DNA of 10,106 bases from CAYTED01 sp964404075 (GCA_964404075.1 CAYOIM010000032.1:1-10106), one strand, 5' to 3'. Positions 1-6,043 are shown, numbered from the stretch's first letter. Made by a program: numbers and translations. Notes: a model not told the origin generated them from the letters alone.

Positions 1-1761
1 ACCCATACGGTGGAGGATCGCAAGATGAAGGAGCAACTCCTCGATCAGATGGATCTGGAACGGGAGCGGGGGATCACGATCAAGCTCCAGCCGGTGAAGA
101 TGAAGTATCGCTATGCGATACAGAGTGGAGGAGAGAGCAGTGAGAGGAGAGAGATGGAGTTTGAATTGAATCTCATCGATACGCCGGGACATGTGGACTT
201 TCATTATGAGGTATCCCGGTCGCTCGCAGCCGTCGAGGGGGCAATTCTTCTCGTTGATGCGACGAAGGGGGTGCAGGCGCAGACGCTCGCAAATCTCTAT
301 CTCGCGATCGAGCAGGGGTTGGAAATCATTCCCGTGGTGAACAAGATCGACCTCCCGAATGCGCAGGTGGAGAAGACGAAGAAGGAAATCGTGCATATCC
401 TCGGTTGCAAGGAAGAGGATATCCTGGAGGCATCCGGGAAGACGGGTATCGGAGTGAAGGAAGTGTTGGAGCGGGTGATTGAACGGACTCCGTGCCCGAG
501 GGGCGACCGGGAGGGGAGACTCCGGGCACTCATTTTCGATTCCGTGTATGATTCGTACAAGGGGGTCGTCGCCTTCGTCCGTATCGTCGATGGTTCCGTG
601 AAACGCGATACGAAACTCTATATGCTCGGGACGGGGAAGGCGAGCAGTGCGGTGGAGGTCGGTATTTTCTCCCCGCAACTCGTCACGAAGCCACAGCTCA
701 CGGCGGGTGATATCGGGTATATCGCGACGGGATTGAAGGATGTGTCCGAGTGCCGCGTGGGAGATACGATCACCATCGAACCGAAGGAACATGAGATACT
801 CACCGTCGAGTCGCTCCCGGGGTATCGAGAGATTAAGCCCGTCGTGTATGCGAGTTTCTATCCGCTCGATGGCGATGAATACGGTGCGACCCGAGACGCT
901 TTGGGCAAGTTGAAATTGAACGATGCGGCGTTTACCTTCGAACCGGAGTCCAATCAGGCACTCGGTCGGGGATTTCGTTGTGGATTCCTCGGGCTCCTTC
1001 ACCTCGAAATCATTCGGGAACGGCTGAAGCGGGAATTCGGCATGACGCCCACCATCACGACACCATCGGTCGTGTATGAATTGGAACTGCGTGGGATTCC
1101 GGAGCGCGTCCTCATGTATTCCCCATCGGAAATGCCGGATCCCGCAGGGATCGAGAAGATATATGAGCCGTTCGTCGATCTCTCCATCATCGCTCCCTCA
1201 GAATATCTCGGGAATATCATGAACCTCATGGGGAAGATCCGTGCGGAGTACAAGAATACGGAATACCTCGACCAGGGGCGTGCACTCCTTTCTTTCGACG
1301 CGCCACTCATGGATGTGATCGTGGACTTCCATGATGATCTGAAGAGCGTGACATCGGGCTATGGATCGATGAATTACGAGCCCATCGGGTATCGCGAGTC
1401 CGATGTCGTCAGACTCGATATCATGGTTGCGGGGGACAGGATCGATGCGTTTTCTCGCATGGTGCCGAAACGCAATGCCTACGAGGATGGCAAGGTGACG
1501 GTCGAGAAGCTGAAGAAGGTGATCCCGCGGCAGAACTTCGCAGTCGCACTGCAGGCGGCGATCGGGAGCAAGGTGATCGCGCGGGAAACGATATCCGCGT
1601 TTCGCAAGGATGTGACCGGTGGACTCTACGGCGGGGATTTCTCGCGGAAGAAGAAGCTTTTGGAGAAGCAGAAAAGGGGGAAGAAACGCATGAAAGATGT
1701 CGGCAAGGTATCCATCCCGAGTGAAGCGTTCCTCACTATTCTTCGAAGAGGGGAAAATTGA
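1..1761 (+). CDS. lepA: Elongation factor 4 (LepA), 5' end cut off by the window edge
   Basis: LepA/EF4 is a ribosome-bound GTPase that acts on stalled or mis-translocated ribosomes and in translation initiation and ribosome assembly. The frame is open from base 1, so the true start lies upstream. About 30-35 residues, including the P-loop, are missing, judged against the E. coli protein as I remember it. The visible part has the switch segment RERGITIK (nt 64-87), the G3 motif DTPGHVDF (178-201), the G4 motif NKID (340-351) and a G5-like SGKTG (433-447), where most LepA proteins have SAKTG. The EF4-specific C-terminal domain is complete: GGD-SRKKKLLEKQK followed by GKKRMK, close to the stop. 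Compared with E. coli there is an insertion of about 9-10 residues, rich in Ser, Glu and Arg, just before G3 (about nt 115-160). The family call is very secure. The internal GTG at nt 10 is not the real start. Confidence 0.97.
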   Translation, partial: THTVEDRKMKEQLLDQMDLERERGITIKLQPVKMKYRYAIQSGGESSERREMEFELNLIDTPGHVDFHYEVSRSLAAVEGAILLVDATKGVQAQTLANLYLAIEQGLEIIPVVNKIDLPNAQVEKTKKEIVHILGCKEEDILEASGKTGIGVKEVLERVIERTPCPRGDREGRLRALIFDSVYDSYKGVVAFVRIVDGSVKRDTKLYMLGTGKASSAVEVGIFSPQLVTKPQLTAGDIGYIATGLKDVSECRVGDTITIEPKEHEILTVESLPGYREIKPVVYASFYPLDGDEYGATRDALGKLKLNDAAFTFEPESNQALGRGFRCGFLGLLHLEIIRERLKREFGMTPTITTPSVVYELELRGIPERVLMYSPSEMPDPAGIEKIYEPFVDLSIIAPSEYLGNIMNLMGKIRAEYKNTEYLDQGRALLSFDAPLMDVIVDFHDDLKSVTSGYGSMNYEPIGYRESDVVRLDIMVAGDRIDAFSRMVPKRNAYEDGKVTVEKLKKVIPRQNFAVALQAAIGSKVIARETISAFRKDVTGGLYGGDFSRKKKLLEKQKRGKKRMKDVGKVSIPSEAFLTILRRGEN

Positions 1762-1775
1762 TTTGTCTGTTGGTA

Positions 1776-1857
1776 AAAATCTTCTGAAAGCAAATTTTCA
1801 CGACCTGTGACCTCAAAGGAGCTCAGCGGTCTTTGAAAATTTCTTTCAGAAGATTTT
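1776..1857. repeat. Long imperfect hairpin just after lepA
   Basis: The left arm at 1776-1800 (25 bases) is complementary to the right arm at 1834-1857 (24 bases), with one unpaired base (C1791). The left arm begins AAAATCTTCTGAAAG and the right arm ends CTTTCAGAAGATTTT. The loop, 1801-1833, is 33 bases and contains GAGCTC and AGCGGTC. The stem starts 14 bases after the lepA stop and is followed by a T-rich stretch (TTTTGTTT), so it may help end lepA transcription. The loop faintly resembles the GC-rich core seen at 1905-1960, 1997-2032 and 4744-4779, but too weakly to count as a copy. The pairing is read directly; the function is inferred. Confidence 0.7.
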
Positions 1858-1904
1858 GTTTGGGGTGGTTCTTTGTTTCTTGTTGAGCGATATGTCGTGG
1901 CGGG

Positions 1905-1960
1905 AGCGGTCGTTCCCTGCCTACCGGTAGGCAGGCGCTTTTGGAGCGGTGCGACCGCTG
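1905..1960 (+). repeat. Intergenic hairpin repeat, copy 1, interrupted by a 20-base palindrome
   Basis: With bases 1916-1935 removed, the remaining 36 bases (1905-1915 plus 1936-1960) align without gaps to the repeat at 4744-4779, with 31 of 36 identities counted by hand. The left half reads AGCGGTCGTTC and the right half ends GAGCGGTGCGACCGCTG. The interrupted core is itself a near-perfect hairpin: 12 of 14 bases of the left stem match the reverse complement of the right stem. The innermost uninterrupted part, AGCGGT-GCG-ACCGCT, is at 1945-1959. No coding frame covers it. The flanks TGTTGAG (1881-1887) and CTCAACA (1978-1984) are also inverted, but short enough to be chance. Confidence 0.75.
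1916..1935. repeat. Perfect 20-base palindrome inside the hairpin repeat
   Basis: CCTGCCTACCGGTAGGCAGG is identical to its own reverse complement over all 20 bases. It interrupts the repeat copy at 1905-1960 between ...CGTTC and CGCTTTT..., a junction that is continuous (CGCTCCGCTTTT) in the copy at 4744-4779. It occurs once in this window. From memory, similar palindromes recur in spacers of some Patescibacteria assemblies; I cannot verify this here. It could be a protein-binding site, a processing hairpin or a mobile palindromic unit. Confidence 0.85.
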
Positions 1961-1986
1961 TTTGAAAATCTTTCTTTCTCAACACT

Positions 1987-2040
1987 ATAGAGTATTCAGC
2001 GGACGCACCGCCCGCAGGCGGAGCGACCGTTGAATGCTAT
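1987..2040 (-). repeat. Intergenic hairpin repeat, copy 2, inverted orientation
   Basis: The core at 1997-2032 read on the - strand has AACGGTCGCTCCGC as its left half, identical in 14 of 14 bases to the copy at 4744-4779. Its right half is GCGGTGCGTCCGCTG, identical in 14 of 15. Only the central loop differs (CTGCGG here, TTTTTGA there). The core sits in a longer stem: 1991-2002 pairs with 2027-2038 over 12 positions including two G-T wobbles, and ATAG/CTAT adds four pairs beyond a two-base bulge. A second stem, CCGCC-CGCA-GGCGG, lies at the centre. The element ends 8 bases upstream of the -35 proposed for trxA. Confidence 0.8.
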
Positions 2041-2048
2041 CCCTCCAC

Positions 2049-2077
2049 TTCCCATTTTTTTCCGAAAAGGATATAAT
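2049..2077 (+). promoter_or_regulatory. Probable sigma-70 type promoter of trxA
   Basis: A consensus -10 hexamer TATAAT (2072-2077) lies 17 bases downstream of TTCCCA (2049-2054), which matches four of six positions of TTGACA. Transcription would start near 2084, giving a leader of about 20 bases to the ATG at 2106. The pair lies directly after the inverted hairpin repeat, so trxA and yjbQ probably form their own transcription unit, separate from lepA. Confidence 0.6.
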
Positions 2078-2105
2078 GGAAGAGTAATAATTGAGCAGAA
2101 ACTCT

Positions 2106-2417
2106 ATGGCATTGGAATTGACGGATGCGAATTTCGAGGCGGAGGTTATGAAAAGTGAACAGCCGGTGCTCGTCGATTTTTGGGCTCCTTGGTGCGGACC
2201 GTGCCAGATGATGGGTCCGATCATCGATCAGCTTTCGAGCGAGCTTACCAATGTGAAGATTGGCAAGCTCAATGTGGATGACAATCCTGATACCGCGTCG
2301 AAGTATGGCATTCTTTCCATCCCGACGATGAAGGTGTTCAAAGGCGGTGCCGTCGTCAAGGAATTCGTGGGTGTCCAATCCAAGGATACCCTGAAGGCGG
2401 ACCTTTCGGCTCTGTGA
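2106..2417 (+). CDS. trxA: Thioredoxin
   Basis: Small cytoplasmic protein-disulfide reductase that passes electrons from thioredoxin reductase to target proteins. With the ATG at 2106 the product is 103 residues, a normal thioredoxin length. It has the WCGPC active site (residues 29-33, Cys30 and Cys33), the buried Asp24 in VLVDFWA, and the cis-proline Pro73 in SIPT. An in-frame TTG at 2091 would add five residues and has GGAAGAG six bases upstream. However, the -10 box puts the transcript start near 2084, which would remove most of that site, and family length favours the ATG. yjbQ follows 38 bases later and is probably co-transcribed. No reductase gene is visible nearby. Confidence 0.95.
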   Translation: MALELTDANFEAEVMKSEQPVLVDFWAPWCGPCQMMGPIIDQLSSELTNVKIGKLNVDDNPDTASKYGILSIPTMKVFKGGAVVKEFVGVQSKDTLKADLSAL

Positions 2418-2455
2418 GGATGTGTCGGACGGAGTAATTTGTTGAAGGGAGGGCT

Positions 2456-2896
2456 ATGAAGATATACAAAGAAAAAGTCGCATTCGAGACCAGGACGCAG
2501 ATCGAATTCGTCGATATCACGGACAGGATACAGGAAGTGATCGATCGATCGGGCATTCGCGAAGGGCAGGCGCTCGTGTATTCCCAGCACAGCACGCTCT
2601 CCGTCGTCATCAATCACAATGAGCCGATGCTCCTCCAGGATTTCATGCGTATCCTCTATCGGCTCGTACCGGTCGATGAACAGTATTCGCATGATCTCTT
2701 CGAGATCCGGCGTGATTCCGTCTCAGATGGTCGTTCCAACGGTCACTCCCACTGCAAGGCATTCCTCCTGGGATCGAGTGAGACGGTGCCGATCGAGCGG
2801 GGAAAGCTCTTCGTCGGGGATCGTCAGAATATCTTTGCGGTGGAGTTCGATGGCAGTCGGAAGCGGGATGTATTGGTCCAGATTATGGGACTCTAA
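2456..2896 (+). CDS. YjbQ/UPF0047 family protein (secondary thiamine-phosphate synthase type)
   Basis: This 146-residue protein has the full-length single-domain form of the YjbQ/UPF0047 family. Members of this family have weak thiamine-phosphate synthase activity, but their main physiological role is unsettled. Family motifs in order are QHSTLSVVINHNEP (residues 44-57), NGHSHCKAFLLGSSETVPI (95-113), GKLFVGDRQNIFAVEFDG (116-133) and the ending VLVQIMGL. The histidines at 45, 97 and 99 are in the conserved positions expected for the metal or ligand site. A purine-rich Shine-Dalgarno stretch, AAGGGAGGG (2445-2453), lies directly before the ATG. The gene follows trxA by 38 bases. No thiamine pathway genes are in view, so the context does not support a specific thiamine role. 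Confidence 0.9.
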   Translation: MKIYKEKVAFETRTQIEFVDITDRIQEVIDRSGIREGQALVYSQHSTLSVVINHNEPMLLQDFMRILYRLVPVDEQYSHDLFEIRRDSVSDGRSNGHSHCKAFLLGSSETVPIERGKLFVGDRQNIFAVEFDGSRKRDVLVQIMGL

Positions 2897-2899
2897 GGT

Positions 2900-3024
2900 G
2901 TAAGACTTTCCCATTTGACGCATTTCTTCGTTCCCACCCGGTACTCGACACCGTACCTTTATCAGTACGGCTTACTCTGTTCCTCGATGGCGCCTCGAAC
3001 TGCATTCAAATCAAAAAGTCTTAC
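2900..3024. repeat. 125-base imperfect inverted-repeat element between yjbQ and pcm
   Basis: The ends GTAAGACTTT (2900-2909) and AAAGTCTTAC (3015-3024) are perfectly inverted over 10 bases. After three mismatches the pairing resumes for six bases (ATTTGA, 2913-2918, with TCAAAT, 3006-3011) and then GCA with TGC. Inside are a perfect six-base stem CCGTAC/GTACGG (2951-2956 and 2965-2970) and a GGTAC/GTACC pair (2939-2943 and 2953-2957) that competes for the same bases. The element fills nearly the whole spacer, starting four bases after the yjbQ stop and ending 15 bases before pcm. It does not contain the 36-base core of the other repeats. It resembles a small non-autonomous element with inverted ends, or a large transcript hairpin. 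No target-site duplication is obvious. Confidence 0.6.
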
Positions 3025-3034
3025 TGGATATTAT
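3005..3034 (+). promoter_or_regulatory. Weak candidate promoter of pcm
   Basis: TATTAT (3029-3034) lies 18 bases after TTCAAA (3005-3010), each with partial match to the sigma-70 hexamers. The predicted start of transcription would fall at or next to the pcm ATG at 3040. That would give a leaderless transcript and fit the lack of a Shine-Dalgarno site there. The -35 overlaps the right arm of the inverted-repeat element. AT-rich sequence makes chance matches likely. Confidence 0.3.
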
Positions 3035-3039
3035 ATAGT

Positions 3040-3666
3040 ATGAGCCGACTCGTGAATGACCTTATCTACCACGGGTACCTCCGTTCCGATGAGGTCATCA
3101 ATGCGATGAATGCTATTGATCGGGCGGATTTTTTGCCGCCTATATTCCGGGAGCAGGCAGAAGTGGAAATGCCGCTTCCCATCGGGCATGGTCAGACCGT
3201 GACCCCGCCCCGTACTACCGCGATCATGCTGGAACTTCTCGATGTGAAGAAAGGACACTGCGTGCTCGATGCCGGGACGGGATCCGGATGGACGGCGACC
3301 CTCCTCGGGCATATCGTCGGGGATAGTGGGCGTGTCATCACTATCGAGCGCATCGAGGAATTATATGAGATGGCGAGGGAAAATATCGAGAAATATGGTT
3401 ATCTCACGAAGAAGCGCGTGGAGATTGTCCTCGGGAATGCTGCGGAAGGGTATGAGGTGAGCGCCCCCTTCGATCGGATCCTCGTCTCTGCCATGGCGAG
3501 TTCGGTGCCGGAGGTTTTCCAGCGGCAACTGAAGATTGGCGGAAAAATGGTCATCCCGATCCACAACAGCATCTGTTATATCGAGAAACGCGGAGAAGCC
3601 GATTTTTACCGGGAAGAGTTTGACGGATTCACTTTCGTTCCGTTTATCAGGCGATCGGCATTTTGA
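3040..3666 (+). CDS. pcm: Protein-L-isoaspartate O-methyltransferase
   Basis: Uses S-adenosylmethionine to methylate isoaspartyl residues in damaged proteins, which starts their repair to aspartate. The 208-residue product matches the usual bacterial length of about 210. It shows the substrate-side motif PIGHGQTVTPP (residues 47-57), the SAM-binding loop VLDAGTGSGW (75-84), the acidic end of strand 2 in ITIER (100-104, Glu103), and FDRILVSA (144-151). The family usually has Ser in the GQTxS position; here Thr55 takes its place. The hydroxyl is kept, so activity is plausible. No Shine-Dalgarno site is visible before the ATG. mltG starts 10 bases after the stop, so the two are very likely co-transcribed. 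Confidence 0.93.
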   Translation: MSRLVNDLIYHGYLRSDEVINAMNAIDRADFLPPIFREQAEVEMPLPIGHGQTVTPPRTTAIMLELLDVKKGHCVLDAGTGSGWTATLLGHIVGDSGRVITIERIEELYEMARENIEKYGYLTKKRVEIVLGNAAEGYEVSAPFDRILVSAMASSVPEVFQRQLKIGGKMVIPIHNSICYIEKRGEADFYREEFDGFTFVPFIRRSAF

Positions 3667-3676
3667 ATCCTGTCAT

Positions 3677-4699
3677 ATGAGCATGCTGAGGAAATCATTG
3701 GGGCTTTTTTCATTCCTGATACTTTGCGGGGGTTTTTTTCATTTCTTCGCCCGATACGAAAGCGCGCGACCCCTGTCCGTGTCTGACGACGGCGCTTCCT
3801 TCGTCGTTTTGCGTGGGGATACGACGGTCGATGTCGCGAGACACCTCTCGGAAGCGCGTCTCATTCGTTCGCAGACGGTGTTCCTCTGGCATCTCGCCGA
3901 GACGAGGCAGTGGGGGAAGTTCATCGCGGGGAGGTATGTGTTCGCAGGGGAGGTGACCATGGATGACATCGCGAGGAAGCTCATCGCCGGTCTGGTCGTG
4001 CCGAAATCGGTACGGATCACTTTCCCGGAAGGATTCATGGCAAAACAGATAGCTGATCGGCTTTCGGAGCAGGGTTTTCCCGGCGATGCGTTTCTCCGGC
4101 TGGTGCGAGCACCGACTGCCGAAATCGTGCAATCGCATCCGATGCTCTCCCATCTTCCGGCACAGGTGTCGTTGGAGGGGTTTCTTTTTCCGGATACTTA
4201 CGAGTTCGCCCTGCAGGCGAGGGCGGAGGATATCGTCGATATTTTTCTCTCGAACTTCGATGTGCGCTTCGATGATCCGTTGCAGGCTGAAATGCGGCGG
4301 CAGGGTCGGACTATTTTTGAAGTTGTTACTCTGGCGAGTCTCCTCGAAGCCGAAGTCCGGACGGAATCGGATCGGAAAATGGTATCAGACATCTTCTCTC
4401 GGCGCCTTGCTACGGGGATGCCGCTTCAGAGCGATGCGACGGTACGGTATGCACTCGGTATCGACAAAGCGCAGTATTCTGGCATTGATATAGCGACGGA
4501 TTCCCCGTATAATACCTATGCGTACAAGGGTTTGCCGAAGGGACCGATCGATAATCCGGGAATCGTTTCTCTGCGCGCGGCGTTGTTCCCGACAGCGAAT
4601 GATTTCTGGTATTTCCTGTCCGATCAGAAGACCGGCGAGACTATTTTCTCCCGTGACTTCGAACAACACAAGCGGAATAAGGCATTGCATGGGTTGTAG
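3677..4699 (+). CDS. mltG: Endolytic murein transglycosylase MltG (YceG-like)
   Basis: Membrane-anchored lytic transglycosylase that cleaves nascent peptidoglycan strands and is thought to set glycan chain length. The 340-residue product has one N-terminal membrane segment (about residues 7-25), a LysM-like region (about 43-108, ending in EVTMDDIARKLIAG) and the YceG catalytic domain. Family hallmarks are LEGFLFPDTY (167-176), the catalytic glutamate Glu224 in LASLLEAEV, MPLQSDATVRYALG (248-261), SPYNTYAYKGLPKGPI (276-291) and a final FS-----H segment. The start could be ATG 3677 or ATG 3683 (same frame, two residues apart); neither has a clear Shine-Dalgarno site. It lies 10 bases after pcm. 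A long nested hairpin starts three bases after the stop and may end the transcript. Confidence 0.93.
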   Translation: MSMLRKSLGLFSFLILCGGFFHFFARYESARPLSVSDDGASFVVLRGDTTVDVARHLSEARLIRSQTVFLWHLAETRQWGKFIAGRYVFAGEVTMDDIARKLIAGLVVPKSVRITFPEGFMAKQIADRLSEQGFPGDAFLRLVRAPTAEIVQSHPMLSHLPAQVSLEGFLFPDTYEFALQARAEDIVDIFLSNFDVRFDDPLQAEMRRQGRTIFEVVTLASLLEAEVRTESDRKMVSDIFSRRLATGMPLQSDATVRYALGIDKAQYSGIDIATDSPYNTYAYKGLPKGPIDNPGIVSLRAALFPTANDFWYFLSDQKTGETIFSRDFEQHKRNKALHGL

Positions 4700-4702
4700 A
4701 TC

Positions 4703-4806
4703 TTGTAATGGTCGTTCCGTGTTTTGAAGGGTAATTTTATTTTAACGGTCGCTCCGCTTTTTGAGCGGTGTGTCCGCTGAAATAAAATTACCTACGACCG
4801 TTACAA
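4703..4806 (+). repeat. 104-base nested hairpin carrying the intergenic repeat core, copy 3
   Basis: Three layers of inverted repeat are visible. The outer arms are TTGTAATGGTCGT (4703-4715) and ACGACCGTTACAA (4794-4806), paired over 13 positions with one wobble. The middle arms, 4730-4748 and 4774-4792, pair over 19 positions with one mismatch and one wobble. The inner core, 4744-4779, is the uninterrupted reference copy of the 36-base repeat, with halves AACGGTCGCTCCGC and GCGGTGTGTCCGCTG around TTTTTGA. An unpaired 14-base segment lies between the left outer and middle arms (4716-4729). The element starts three bases after the mltG stop. TACAAT at 4802-4807 overlaps the right outer arm and could act as a -10 box for the next gene, but no good -35 is seen. 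Confidence 0.8.
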
Positions 4807-4839
4807 TGAAATGACGAAGTGTCAAGCGAGAAAAATTAT

Positions 4840-5919
4840 ATGAAACAAAAAATCATCGTGGCGCTTTTTTTTCTCGCGGAGGGCGTGTGCTCCTTTTTCG
4901 CCTGGCAGTCACTGTATCAGGCGGTATTTTTCTCCGGTGCGAGCCATTTTTTCGTTCCGAGCGTCCTCTTTTCTCTTCTGGCGGTTCTCCTCCTCGTGAG
5001 CGTGATATTTTTTCCGCTCCCGCTGTTTCGTTCCTCTGCGATCGGGATAGTGGTATTGCCGGTGTTCGCTTTCGGATGGTCCCTCACCGCACTCCTCGCG
5101 GTTCCCATCGCTTTTCTCTGCTGTTACCGGAGCCTTTCGGTGATCGATCGGGAATTGTCCGAGCATGTGACGGTGCGATTTTTCTCGAGTGTCCGTATGG
5201 GAGTATTTCTGCTCACTCTCGGTTTTTCCGTGATGATCGCCTCGGGATATGCCGCTCTCATTTCGTCGATTCCCCTGGAGAGACTGTTTCCGCGATTCAC
5301 CCTGGCGGATGGAACAGGTCGGATCGTGCTCCAGATCGCCAGCAAGGCGAACCCGGCTTTCTCCCGTCTGGTGAGGGAGGATCTGTCGGTGGATGATTTC
5401 ATCCTGGAAATGATGCCGCGGGAGATGATGAACGGATCCTCGGCCGATATCCTTCCTCGATCCACGAATAGGGACGGGACTCCGGTCGGCATGCAGGATA
5501 TCATCTCGACCTTCGCGGAATCGCGTGGTCTCAATGCCGAAGATCTCATGAAAGAGCAGAAGATCGCGGCGATGGATTTACAGAAGGAGCTTTTTCTGAA
5601 AGAGACGAAACGACGACTCTCCGATATCCTCTCCCGGGAGATCGCCGGTGATGAACGGGCGAAGGATGTCCTGTCGGAGATGATCAATGCGAAGATTTTC
5701 GGAACGGTGACGGCTGTCCAAGCGGAAGGAAGTTCGGTAGATACCTTGCGGGCGATTCTCTCCCTGCTCCTCTTTCTGTCCCTGCTCTCACTTGGGTCAC
5801 TCCTGGGATTCGTATGGGCATTCTGTGCCTGGGTATTTTTCTGGATACTTCAGGGAGCGAGCATCGTCGCCATCCGACGAATACCGATAGAAGCCGAGCA
5901 AATCGTGCTGGTGGATTGA
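4840..5919 (+). CDS. Multi-pass membrane protein of unknown function
   Basis: I do not recognise this 359-residue protein. Strongly hydrophobic segments lie at about residues 4-24, 38-62, 66-96 (long enough for one or two passes), 119-142, 304-326 and 327-346. A polar stretch between about 145 and 302 is rich in Asp, Glu, Met and Arg, with a likely helical part at 232-287 (EDLMKEQKIAAMDLQKEL and on). It is probably a soluble domain held between two membrane bundles. No catalytic motif, signal peptidase site or transporter signature is evident. ATG 4840 is preferred because it gives a typical MKQK start before the first membrane segment. An in-frame GTG at 4819 would add seven residues; neither has a strong Shine-Dalgarno site. 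The gene stands between a nested hairpin and the CIRCE element, so it is probably its own unit. Confidence 0.8.
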   Translation: MKQKIIVALFFLAEGVCSFFAWQSLYQAVFFSGASHFFVPSVLFSLLAVLLLVSVIFFPLPLFRSSAIGIVVLPVFAFGWSLTALLAVPIAFLCCYRSLSVIDRELSEHVTVRFFSSVRMGVFLLTLGFSVMIASGYAALISSIPLERLFPRFTLADGTGRIVLQIASKANPAFSRLVREDLSVDDFILEMMPREMMNGSSADILPRSTNRDGTPVGMQDIISTFAESRGLNAEDLMKEQKIAAMDLQKELFLKETKRRLSDILSREIAGDERAKDVLSEMINAKIFGTVTAVQAEGSSVDTLRAILSLLLFLSLLSLGSLLGFVWAFCAWVFFWILQGASIVAIRRIPIEAEQIVLVD

Positions 5920-5966
5920 TTGGTCAGCTTTGTAGGCTAAGAGAGGGGACTGAAAATATGAGGGAG

Positions 5967-5993
5967 TTAGCACTCATGATCTGTGATTGCTAA
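5967..5993. promoter_or_regulatory. CIRCE operator (HrcA binding site) upstream of dnaJ
   Basis: TTAGCACTC (5967-5975), a nine-base spacer and GATTGCTAA (5985-5993) match the CIRCE consensus TTAGCACTC-N9-GAGTGCTAA in 17 of 18 arm positions with the exact spacer length. The repressor HrcA binds CIRCE and blocks heat-shock chaperone genes until unfolded proteins engage GroEL. The site overlaps the proposed -35 box and lies 65 bases upstream of the dnaJ start, where repression would be effective. It implies an hrcA gene elsewhere in this genome. Confidence 0.92.
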
Positions 5994-6015
5994 TTTTTTT
6001 ATTTTCTGCTATCCT
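5987..6015 (+). promoter_or_regulatory. Probable promoter of dnaJ
   Basis: TTGCTA (5987-5992) and TATCCT (6010-6015) each match four of six sigma-70 positions and are separated by exactly 17 bases. The -35 lies inside the right half of the CIRCE operator, so HrcA would cover it. Transcription would begin near 6022, giving a leader of about 37 bases. Confidence 0.5.
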
Positions 6016-6043
6016 GAGTGGGATATTTTTTCAGAGAGATACT

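Noticed and set aside
1626..1985. A 119-residue - strand frame running from the hairpin spacer into lepA
   Set aside because: It starts among the intergenic repeats and overlaps the conserved C-terminal end of LepA. Its sequence is low in complexity and reads through hairpin arms.
2091..2105. TTG at 2091 as the trxA start
   Set aside because: The GGAAGAG upstream is well spaced, but the consensus -10 box at 2072-2077 would place the transcript start near 2084 and leave most of that site untranscribed. Thioredoxin length fits ATG 2106 better. It remains possible.
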